From Microcystis aeruginosa FD4 (GTDB taxonomy: Bacteria > Cyanobacteriota > Cyanobacteriia > Cyanobacteriales > Microcystaceae), in assembly GCF_009792235.1 (NCBI RefSeq), contig NZ_CP046973.1, forward strand, positions 558,001 through 622,000: a stretch of DNA of 64,000 nt, given 5' to 3'. Below, one piece after another: positions 58,099 to 64,000 of the stretch. A model generated the notes under the pieces. The model was not told the DNA's origin. It saw only the letters and a list, made by a program, of their open reading frames with translations, and made no database searches. How positions within the stretch are numbered: position 1 is the stretch's first letter; the number at the start of each line of letters is the position of its first letter. The position numbers and the translations under genes are program-made.

Positions 58099-59742
58099 TT
58101 AAAGTCCTGGGGAGACACACACCACCCGAAACCCGCGGGTGCCGAGGATGCCAACGAGGTAGGAGCTGCGATACGCGGAACGGCAATACCCTGGAGAAGC
58201 GATCCAAGAACCCCCACGCACTATATGATAATCATGATTATTTGTAAGCCAAGCACTGCCATCCCTTGGCGCATTCTCATAGCTATCATGCCAATTATCT
58301 TCGCACCACTCGAAAACATTGCCACTCATGTCATATAGTCCCCAAGCATTGGGCTTTTTCTGGCCCACAGGATGAGTTTGGTTGCTGTTGGCGATTAGAC
58401 GTTCGAGATACTTATGCAAATCCCCGCCAACTTCCTGCAAGATCCTATCCGTATCAATCACTTGTTTGCCGCTATTGTCTACATACCACCCATAGTCCCC
58501 TAATTCACTCGCATCATCACCGAAATAATAGCGAGTAGTTGTTCCGGCACGACAAGCATATTCCCATTCCGCTTCTGTGGGTAGGCGATAGGTTTTGCCG
58601 GTTATTTGACTCAATTTCTCACAAAAAGCTTGAGCATCGTTCCAACTAACCCTTTCTACTGGATTTTGCGGATTATTTGTAAAAAGAGAGGGATTTGTTC
58701 CCATCACTGCTTGATATTGTGCTTGAGTAACGGGATATTTGCCAATGGCAAAACTGTTGACTTTAACTTGGTGTGGAGGCTTTTCGTAATCACTTTCAGA
58801 AGAACCCATGGTAAATTTACCTGCTGGTAAGCTTACCATCTCTAGTGTGACTCGATTGGGTAGGTTTTCGGTAAATGGAGCAGCTGAAGCAATTGGGGGT
58901 ATTGGTGACACAGGCATCCTGACTGCTGCTTGTGCTTGTTGAACAGGTTGTAAAGCATTTAAAACCTGTTGTGCCGTCCATCTTTGTTTTCTATCTTTTT
59001 GCAAACACCCTTCAATAATTGGTTTAAACTCTTTCGGTAAACTAGGGATTTGTAGCTCACAATTCATCACCTTTGCCATTAATTGGTGAATATCATTATT
59101 AAACTTATAGGGAAGTTGATTAGTGGTCATTTCGATTAACATAATACCTAATGACCACAGATCCCAAGCTGGTGAAATATCACCTTTAAAGGCTTCGGGA
59201 GGCATATAAATAATTGTCCCGCTATTGTGTACCGATTGAGTGTGGCTTTTGTTATTTAAAGTTCTACTTAAGCCAAAATCTGCTAACTTGTATTGTTGAT
59301 TAACCCTCAGGATATTACCCGGTTTTAAATCTCGATGGACTTTATTTTGACTATGAAGATAATTTAAACCTTGGGCGACTTGAGCAGTAATATTTTTAAT
59401 CTCACCTGATGACAAACCGCCTTTTTGAATGTGATTTTCTAGGCTACCCTGTGCCAATTCCATCACTAAATAAAGCATCTCCTTATTGAGAAAACGAAAT
59501 TGACCCACCGAATAAGCTTTAATTAAATTAGAATGTTCTAACTTTCTGGCATTTTGTAACTCAATTAATTTATCATCGCTACTTTCGGGAATAACTTTAA
59601 TCGCCACTTCTTGAACCGATGTATTTCTGACTATTTCACTGGCATGAAATACACCTCCAAAACCCCCCGCACCGATAAACTTATTCAGACGATAAGAGTT
59701 TATTTGTTGTCCTTCTAACATCTTCATCATTTGGTCTAGCAT
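58099..59742 (-). CDS. Ser/Thr protein kinase fused to FGE-sulfatase/lectin-fold domain
   Basis: 547 residues from the ATG at 59742, which has GGAG 9 bases before it. Kinase domain about 18-270: glycine loop GAGGFGGVF (24-32), Lys49 (VAIKV), catalytic HRDLKPGN (136-143), DFG (155-157), APE-type MPPEAF, all intact. A short linker with P and A follows. From about 295 comes an FGE-sulfatase domain nearly identical in its body to the protein at 38703 (GKYPVTQAQYQAVMG, YRLPTEAEWEYACRAGTTTR, YDMSGN). An extra ~25 residues (near YVDNSG...LIANSNQ) occur before THPVGQKKP. The C-terminus GGSW (510-513) to GFRVVCVSPGL is a candidate hypervariable region. It may sense a ligand through the lectin-like domain and signal by phosphorylation; this is inference. 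Confidence 0.88.
   Translation of the reverse strand: MLDQMMKMLEGQQINSYRLNKFIGAGGFGGVFHASEIVRNTSVQEVAIKVIPESSDDKLIELQNARKLEHSNLIKAYSVGQFRFLNKEMLYLVMELAQGSLENHIQKGGLSSGEIKNITAQVAQGLNYLHSQNKVHRDLKPGNILRVNQQYKLADFGLSRTLNNKSHTQSVHNSGTIIYMPPEAFKGDISPAWDLWSLGIMLIEMTTNQLPYKFNNDIHQLMAKVMNCELQIPSLPKEFKPIIEGCLQKDRKQRWTAQQVLNALQPVQQAQAAVRMPVSPIPPIASAAPFTENLPNRVTLEMVSLPAGKFTMGSSESDYEKPPHQVKVNSFAIGKYPVTQAQYQAVMGTNPSLFTNNPQNPVERVSWNDAQAFCEKLSQITGKTYRLPTEAEWEYACRAGTTTRYYFGDDASELGDYGWYVDNSGKQVIDTDRILQEVGGDLHKYLERLIANSNQTHPVGQKKPNAWGLYDMSGNVFEWCEDNWHDSYENAPRDGSAWLTNNHDYHIVRGGSWIASPGYCRSAYRSSYLVGILGTRGFRVVCVSPGL
58117..58206 (-). other. candidate hypervariable region VR2
   Basis: Codons from TGG of GGSW to TGT of GFRVVC. 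Most variable codons end in C or T (ATC GCT TCT ... AGC TCC TAC CTC GTT GGC ATC CTC GGC ACC); exceptions are CCA, GGG and GCG. Compared with VR1, almost every first and second codon position between the fixed blocks differs, one codon is missing, while TGCCGTTCCGC and TTTCGGGTGGTGTG are unchanged. Confidence 0.55.
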
Positions 59743-59775
59743 GATAATAACTCCACGATTTAACATTACCTATAA

Positions 59776-60052
59776 TCATTGCAGCAAATTCGCCCCAATC
59801 AAATCGACTCGATCAACTGCTCGATGTCCGATTCTAACGAACCAAATTTGAGCATCGGTCAATCGGGTTAAAAGTTGATTCGGAAGCTGTGAGGATATCT
59901 TTTGCTGATTCAAAAGCACCTGTTTTGATATCAATAGCTACAATCTTCCCATGATTGTCCTTCTCAACCTGGTGACGCACCTGAGACTGATAGATTTCCT
60001 GTCCACGTCGGACAAATTCTTCTTTGTTGTAGCGAGAGTGTTGTACTGTCAT
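59776..60052 (-). pseudogene. frameshifted relative of the 14553 partner protein
   Basis: The frame opens MTVQHSRYNKEEFVRRGQEI and continues KIVAIDIKTGAFESAK, matching the 91-residue protein at 14553-14828. After SAKDILTASES a one-base insertion ends it early (72 residues). In the shifted frame it continues LLTRLTDAQIWFVRIGHRAV and reaches a natural stop at 59776. No protease gene follows; the kinase-FGE gene starts beyond. It has AAAGG-like sequence upstream but is probably non-functional. Confidence 0.7.
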
Positions 60053-60124
60053 TAGTTAGACTATGTTGCAACATTTGTCTCTCTATTTTAACCTAGGCTT
60101 TCAGCTTTGCTGTCAGTGTGGAAT

Positions 60125-60675
60125 AATGGTTTTGCTATGTTTAATCCAAGCTATAGAGAAGTTAATCAAGTCAGGCAGGATTTCACGTTTTTATCTCGAG
60201 GAATTAAGGGAAGAGGAATCGCTGGGAAGATCGATGTTACAGTTAATTATAGCGCCAACCGGAACAGCGATCGAGCAGGGAAAACAATTAATTCCACGGA
60301 TTAGAGAAGAATTACCTCTCAGTCAAACAACAGCAAGAACTTTTAGAATTGATCGAGACAATTTTGGTTTATAAGTTACCTCAAGTCAGTAGAAAGGACA
60401 TAGAGGCGATGTTTAGTTTAAGCGATTTAAAACAAACTAAAGTGTATCAGGAAGCTTTAGAGGAAGGTAAATTAGCGGCAAAATTAGCCTCTATTCCTCA
60501 TTTATTGGCATTAGGATTGAAGGTTGAACAGATAGCACAAGCTTTAGAATTAGAGATCGAACAGGTTAGACAAACAACTCAAAGGGAATTAGGAAAGGTT
60601 CAAAGCGATTGCGTTTGCTGTCAAATCGTTTTTATGTATGCGATCGCCCTGTGTCTGCTACCTCCTAGCGCTTGA
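60125..60675 (+). pseudogene. frameshifted DUF2887/Rpn-family gene
   Basis: Pieces in different frames match the DUF2887 group of Rpn-like putative nucleases that are abundant in Microcystis: FNPSYREV, then RFYLEELREEESLGRSMLQL, and after another shift LIETILVYKLPQVSRKDIEA (as LIETILVYKL and VSRKDIEAMFSLSDLKQT), followed by KVYQEALEEGK and an end with EQIAQALELEIEQVRQT. The N-terminal half is missing and at least two frameshifts are present. A fragment of the same gene is at about 56935. The 3' open frame runs into the rplJ promoter. Confidence 0.7.
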
Positions 60676-60701
60676 CATAAACCCCGCAATAATGTTATAG
60701 T
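60672..60701 (+). promoter_or_regulatory. sigma-70-type promoter of rplJ-rplL
   Basis: TTGACA at 60672-60677 and TATAGT at 60696-60701 with an 18-base spacer. This is the best -35/-10 pair in the window and lies at the start of the ribosomal leader. It gives the rplJL operon its own promoter right after the pseudogene. Confidence 0.75.
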
Positions 60702-60704
60702 CAG

Positions 60705-60910
60705 GGACTGGCTTAAGCCAAAGACAGCAGGTGCGAAACAACTTAAATACCCTGCCGAGGTCAAAGCGAGAAAACAGCAGCCAAAAAGACTAAAGAGAGA
60801 TATTTTCTGTCTTGGTCGTGCCTGAACTGAATTCTCTCCACTCAACCCCGGCGCTACAAGGGGTTATTTTTGTGCCTCTGGAACCGATCCCCCGCATACA
60901 GGAGGTGAAC
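60705..60910 (+). ncRNA. L10 leader with attenuator-like hairpin
   Basis: The ~205-base leader between promoter and rplJ contains GGCTTAAGCC followed by AGACAGCAGGTGC and, later, ACCCTGCCGAGG, the paired segments and purine-rich bulge of the L10(L12)4-binding leader found upstream of rplJ in many bacteria. Near its end AACCCC-ggcgctacaa-GGGGTT followed by ATTTTTG (60844-60871) forms a terminator-like hairpin, which suggests attenuation. The ribosome binding site AGGAGGTGA is at 60900-60908. Autoregulation by L10 is inferred from the family. Confidence 0.7.
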
Positions 60911-60915
60911 AAGGG

Positions 60916-61464
60916 ATGGGGAGAAGCAGAGAAAGCAAGGGAGTAATTCTAGAAGAATTAAAAACCTCCCTTAGCGAAGCTCAATTAACGATGGTCATCG
61001 ACTATCAAGGTTTAACCGTCGCCGAAATCAGCAATCTACGCCGCAAATTGCGCCCCACGGGAACGATTTGTAAAGTCACCAAAAATACTTTGATGGGCTT
61101 GGCGATCGCTGAAGATAGTGGCTGGGAACCGATGAAAAGCCTTTTATCGGGAACATCCGCCTTTCTGCTCGTAAAAGAGGATATCGGTGGAGCTTTCAAG
61201 GCCTATCAAGAGTTCAAAAAAGAAAGCAAAAAAACCGAATTGCGCGGCGGTGTCCTCAAAGAAGGGACCAAAGGTCAACTGTTGACGGAAGATCAGATCA
61301 AAGCGATCGCTGATTTACCGTCGAAAGAACAGTTAATCGCTCAGGCCGCCGGAGCAATCAACGCCATTGCCGCCAAACTGGCCCGCAGCATCAACGAAGT
61401 TCCCGCATCTTTGGCCCGTGCCGTCGATGCCGTGGCCCGTCAAGAAGAAAAAGAAGCGGCTTAA
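60916..61464 (+). CDS. rplJ: 50S ribosomal protein L10
   Basis: 182 residues. Forms the base of the ribosomal stalk and binds L7/L12 dimers. Motifs: YQGLTVAEISNLRRKLR near 35-51, KVTKNTLMGLA and the C-terminal helix (SINEVPASLARAVDAVA) that carries the L12 dimers. Strong AGGAGGTGA site 7 bases before the ATG. rplL follows by 43 bp. Confidence 0.97.
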   Translation: MGRSRESKGVILEELKTSLSEAQLTMVIDYQGLTVAEISNLRRKLRPTGTICKVTKNTLMGLAIAEDSGWEPMKSLLSGTSAFLLVKEDIGGAFKAYQEFKKESKKTELRGGVLKEGTKGQLLTEDQIKAIADLPSKEQLIAQAAGAINAIAAKLARSINEVPASLARAVDAVARQEEKEAA

Positions 61465-61507
61465 CACCGCGTCAATCAATCACTTAAAACAATTAGGAGT
61501 CTAACCC

Positions 61508-61900
61508 ATGTCTGTTGTAGCTGAAATCTTAGAAAAACTCAAAACCCTTACCCTCTTAGAAGCTGCGGAATTAGTCAAAGGTATCGAAGAAACCTTCGGA
61601 GTTAGTGCCGCCGCTCCGACTGGTGGCATAATTATGGCTGCCCCCGGGGCCGCTCCGGCTGCCGCAGCCGAAGCTGTGGAAGAACAAACCGAATTTAACG
61701 TCGTTCTCGAAGAAGTTCCCGCCGACAAGAAAATTGCTATCCTCAAGGTGGTGCGCGAATTGACCGGTTTAGGACTCAAAGAAGCGAAAGACCTGGTAGA
61801 AGCCGCTCCCAAAGCGGTTAAAGAAGGCACTAACAAAGATGATGCCGCCGCCGTCAAGAAAAAACTGGAAGACGCTGGGGCAAAAGTTAGCGTTAAATAG
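61508..61900 (+). CDS. rplL: 50S ribosomal protein L7/L12
   Basis: 130 residues. The N-terminal dimer helix region (EILEKLKTLTLLEAAELVKG), Ala/Pro-rich hinge (about 38-62) and C-terminal domain KIAILKVVRELTGLGLKEAK...VEAAPKAVKEG typical of L12. Multiple dimers recruit translation factors. AGGAG about 10 bases before the ATG. A perfect 12-bp hairpin ends the operon 12 bp later. Confidence 0.97.
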   Translation: MSVVAEILEKLKTLTLLEAAELVKGIEETFGVSAAAPTGGIIMAAPGAAPAAAAEAVEEQTEFNVVLEEVPADKKIAILKVVRELTGLGLKEAKDLVEAAPKAVKEGTNKDDAAAVKKKLEDAGAKVSVK

Positions 61901-61912
61901 ATTGACACTGAT

Positions 61913-61939
61913 TCTGGGGATGTAATCTACATCCCCAGA
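61913..61939 (+). terminator. hairpin at the end of rplJL
   Basis: TCTGGGGATGTA pairs perfectly with TACATCCCCAGA around a 3-base loop, followed by a second small hairpin GGCC-gaaa-GGCT. No T run, so it may stop or stabilise the message rather than act alone. Confidence 0.75.
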
Positions 61940-62004
61940 CAGGCCGAAAGGCTCGTTTCCTGATACTATAGGATTGTCATAGCAATCTTGTAGGATGTCC
62001 AACC

Positions 62005-62100
62005 ATGGAAAGCGTCGCTTACATTTTGGTTTTAACTATGGCTTTGGCGGTAATTTTCTTCGCCATCGCCTTCCGGGAACCTCCCCGGATTCAAAAGTAA
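62005..62100 (+). CDS. psbT: photosystem II protein PsbT
   Basis: 31 residues: MESVAYILVLTMALAV, FFAIAFREPPRIQK. This is the standard PsbT sequence, a single-helix thylakoid membrane protein near the dimer interface of photosystem II, needed for repair of the quinone site after light damage. It is too short for most ORF searches. It is followed by a terminator and then nrdR. psbB is not in the window. Confidence 0.95.
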   Translation: MESVAYILVLTMALAVIFFAIAFREPPRIQK

Positions 62101-62136
62101 ATTTCTTAACTTCGTTTAACTTAATAATTTTCTTCC

Positions 62137-62180
62137 CCGAGCCGCCCGCTTGTCAAAAGCAGGTTAGCGGCTCTGGTTTT
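62137..62180 (+). terminator. terminator of psbT
   Basis: GAGCCGC (62139-62145) pairs with GCGGCTC (62167-62173), with an inner CCGCTTG...AAGCAGG partial extension, followed by TGGTTTTCG. Located 38 bp after the psbT stop. Confidence 0.75.
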
Positions 62181-62227
62181 CGTATTTAAAGGCTTAAATT
62201 AAAGGTTCCCCTCACCGAGCGCCTCCT

Positions 62228-62743
62228 ATGCAGTGTCCTAATTGTCAGCATACCGATAGTCGCGTTTTAGAGTCCCGTTCCTCCGAAAACGGTCAGAGCA
62301 TTCGTCGTCGTCGTGAATGCTTACAATGTAAACATCGCTTCACCACCTACGAGCGCATCGAATTTGTGCCGATCACGGTGATTAAAAAAGATGGTAAACG
62401 GGAATCTTTTCATCGCTCCAAACTGCTGCGCGGTATCGTCCGCGCCTGCGAAAAAACCGGCATTCCCCACCTCAGATTAGAGGCGATCGTCAATGATATC
62501 GAATCCCGTCTGCAGCAAGACTCAAAACGGGAGGTAACAAGTCAGGAGATCGGTCAATTAGTCCTAGAATACCTCCGGCAAGAATCGGAAGTGGCCTATG
62601 TGCGCTTTGCTTCGGTTTACGGCAATTTTCAGGGAATTAGAGACTTTATCGCCGCTTTAGCACTGCTGCAATCCTCCGAAATCGAACGCGCTCATCCTTC
62701 TTGGTCTCAAGTGGAAGAAGCCAGCGTGATCACCTCGTCTTAA
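62228..62743 (+). CDS. nrdR: transcriptional repressor NrdR
   Basis: 171 residues. N-terminal zinc ribbon C3, C6, C31, C34 (MQCPNC...CLQC) followed by FTTYERIEFVPI and an ATP-cone domain (VIKKDGKRESFHRSKLLRGI, EVAYVRFASVYGNF). It senses dATP/ATP and represses ribonucleotide reductase genes. Same strand as psbT and rpsA but separated by a terminator on one side and a miniature element on the other. Confidence 0.96.
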   Translation: MQCPNCQHTDSRVLESRSSENGQSIRRRRECLQCKHRFTTYERIEFVPITVIKKDGKRESFHRSKLLRGIVRACEKTGIPHLRLEAIVNDIESRLQQDSKREVTSQEIGQLVLEYLRQESEVAYVRFASVYGNFQGIRDFIAALALLQSSEIERAHPSWSQVEEASVITSS

Positions 62744-62745
62744 AT

Positions 62746-62961
62746 AGGGTTTGCGGCAAAAAGTTTTTCCTGGGGGCAGGGTGTGGGGTGTAGGGTGTAG
62801 GGTGTAGGGTTTTACCCATTTTCAGGGGGTCAATTACCTAATTTTCAGGGAAAAAGTCCAGGGATTTTCCCCCCGATCACCCCAATAGGCGGTACTTTTG
62901 GATTTCAAAAAGGTCTAAAAGTCTTATCGAACAATGTTTTTAGATTTATTCAGCAAGCCCT
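62746..62961. mobile_element. 216-bp miniature element (AATAAATC family)
   Basis: Starts AGGGTTTGCGGCAAAAAGTT and ends TTTAGATTTATTCAGC and AAGCCCT, an imperfect inverted terminal pair. It contains a GTGTAGG tandem tract. Related ends or copies occur at 2960-2990, 7553, 14068, 17748 and 18580-18723. It fills most of the 453-bp gap 62744-63196. The remaining 63000-63196 should contain the rpsA promoter and leader; AGGAGG at about 63153 lies too far (38 bp) from the ATG to serve it directly. Confidence 0.75.
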
Positions 62962-63196
62962 AAATAGTTCCCGATTCAGTTATAATTGAGATCCCTTGTG
63001 CTATTTTAAAGTCCAAGCTCTGGTTAGATTCTTAAAAGTCATTCTTGAGGCCTATTGCCTCCAAGAAAGCTGGATGCGGCAGTTCATCCCCTAGGCCCTG
63101 CCTAGAAACTAAATTGGGAGACAAATCCCTTGTTTAGAAACTGTACATCACATAGGAGGAAAAACCTACGGAAATTCCGAGGCCCAAACAACGTAC

Positions 63197-64000
63197 ATGA
63201 CCACCCAAAAAACCGCAAACAAAAACATAGGCTTTACCCATGAAGATTTTGCCGCCCTTCTAGACAAATACGATTATCATTTCAGTCCAGGAGATGTTGT
63301 CGCCGGGACTGTTTTCAGCATGGAACCCCGGGGAGCGCTCATCGATATCGGTGCTAAAACCGCCGCTTTTATCCCCGTGCAGGAGATGTCGATCAACCGC
63401 GTCGATAATCCCGAAGAAGTTTTACAACCCAACGAAACTCGCGAATTTTTCATTCTTACCGACGAGAATGAAGACGGACAGCTAACCCTGTCGATCCGTC
63501 GCATTGAATATATGCGCGCTTGGGAACGGGTGCGTCAATTGCAAAAAGAAGATGCTACCGTGCGATCGAATGTTTTTGCCACTAACCGTGGTGGGGCATT
63601 AGTCAGAATTGAAGGTCTCCGCGGCTTTATCCCCGGTTCTCACATTAGCACCAGAGAGGCGAAAGAGGATTTAGTCGGTCAGGAATTGCCCTTAAAGTTT
63701 TTGGAAGTGGATGAAGACCGCAACCGTCTCGTCTTGAGTCATCGTCGCGCTTTAGTGGAAGGCAAGATGAACGGTTTAGCCGTGGGACAGGTGGTAATCG
63801 GTTCCGTGCGCGGAATCAAGCCCTACGGTGCTTTCATCGATATCGGTGGAGTCAGTGGTTTACTGCATATTTCCGAAATCTCTCACGATCACATTGACAC
63901 CCCCCACACGGTTTTCAATGTCAATGATGAGTTAAAAGTGATGATTATCGATCTCGATGCCGAAAGAGGTCGCATTTCCCTCTCGACCAAACAATTAGAA
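63197..64000 (+). CDS. rpsA: 30S ribosomal protein S1, 5' part
   Basis: 268 codons are seen and the frame is open at the window edge, so the C-terminus is missing. Three S1 motifs are visible: FSPGDVVAGTVFSMEPRGAL, the second around RSNVFATNRGGALVRIEGLR and the third VGQVVIGSVRGIKPYGAFID. This is the cyanobacterial/plastid S1 with three S1 domains, which binds mRNA at initiation. The start MTTQKTANKNIGFTHEDFAA matches the usual N-terminus. Confidence 0.95.
   Translation, partial: MTTQKTANKNIGFTHEDFAALLDKYDYHFSPGDVVAGTVFSMEPRGALIDIGAKTAAFIPVQEMSINRVDNPEEVLQPNETREFFILTDENEDGQLTLSIRRIEYMRAWERVRQLQKEDATVRSNVFATNRGGALVRIEGLRGFIPGSHISTREAKEDLVGQELPLKFLEVDEDRNRLVLSHRRALVEGKMNGLAVGQVVIGSVRGIKPYGAFIDIGGVSGLLHISEISHDHIDTPHTVFNVNDELKVMIIDLDAERGRISLSTKQLE

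Noticed and set aside
57549..59766. A reverse transcriptase or template repeat for the candidate variable regions
   Set aside because: I looked for an RT-like gene and for a third copy of the invariant blocks (TGCCGTTCCGC, TTTCGGGTGGTG) in this window and found none.
61501..61908. 135-residue frame antisense to rplL
   Set aside because: Mirror of the Ala-rich rplL coding sequence; no independent support.

Overview
The window reads as chromosome from a bloom-forming unicellular cyanobacterium of the Microcystis aeruginosa type. The photosystem II gene psbT, a ycf20-like gene, a phycobilisome-like domain, a plastid-lipid-associated (fibrillin) protein, CofG, an InrS-like metal sensor and a group 3 sigma factor all point to a cyanobacterium. 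Frequent GCGATCGC (HIP1) octamers, moderate GC, and the dense load of miniature elements, heptamer arrays, TnpB genes and toxin-antitoxin cassettes fit Microcystis. The species is inferred from style and was not tested by a search.

Layout. 0.3-10 kb: ordinary genes (J-domain protein, DUF3611, Ycf20, Uma2 nuclease, upp, rpsU, InrS-like repressor, ABC-F protein, then a solute-binding lipoprotein overlapping a glycosyltransferase). 11-18.3 kb: an accessory island of small gene pairs. It holds three DUF433/PIN-like toxin-antitoxin pairs, a clan AA aspartic protease with a small partner, an intact and a wrecked copy of a second protease module, a HEPN-like protein, miniature elements and shuffled duplicated blocks. 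18.7-30 kb: L-lactate dehydrogenase, an IS605-type tnpB, DUF952, amidohydrolase, cofG, a transglutaminase protein, aroA with a one-base homopolymer frameshift, a lumenal/periplasmic peroxiredoxin and a 54-residue secreted peptide. 30-38 kb: an AAA-like ATPase broken inside Walker A, two GT4 glycosyltransferases, a DNA methyltransferase, a metallo-hydrolase relative and gnd. 38-46.6 kb: an ISAzo13-type relic, an FGE-sulfatase/C-type-lectin-fold protein, an IS607-type element, dprA, trxA, ackA and another tnpB. 46.6-56.3 kb: a sigma/anti-sigma pair, a phycobilisome-like/fibrillin fusion, a double ABC ATPase, purF and purL. 56.3-60.7 kb: a MazF pair, a MntA/HepT pair, a kinase fused to a second FGE/lectin domain, and gene relics. 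60.7-64 kb: rplJ-rplL with promoter, leader and attenuator-like hairpin, then psbT, nrdR and the start of rpsA.

Most noteworthy. (1) Two FGE-sulfatase proteins 20 kb apart are nearly identical in DNA through the body of the domain but diverge sharply in a ~30-codon 3' stretch made almost entirely of NNY codons between invariant blocks. This is the pattern of diversity-generating-retroelement targets, although no reverse transcriptase or template repeat is visible here. One of the two is fused to a Ser/Thr kinase. (2) Two unrelated two-gene modules pair a retropepsin-like aspartic protease with a small upstream protein in overlapping, toxin-antitoxin-like architecture; one is duplicated and decaying. 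(3) A duplicated antitoxin head carries exchanged DUF433/toxin tails. (4) An IS607-type TnpB has the rearranged RuvC glutamate reported for Fanzor-related TnpBs, beside a resolvase that seems to have lost its start codon. (5) A truncated phycobiliprotein-like domain is fused in frame to a fibrillin domain. (6) Homopolymer frameshifts lie in aroA and in the AAA ATPase.
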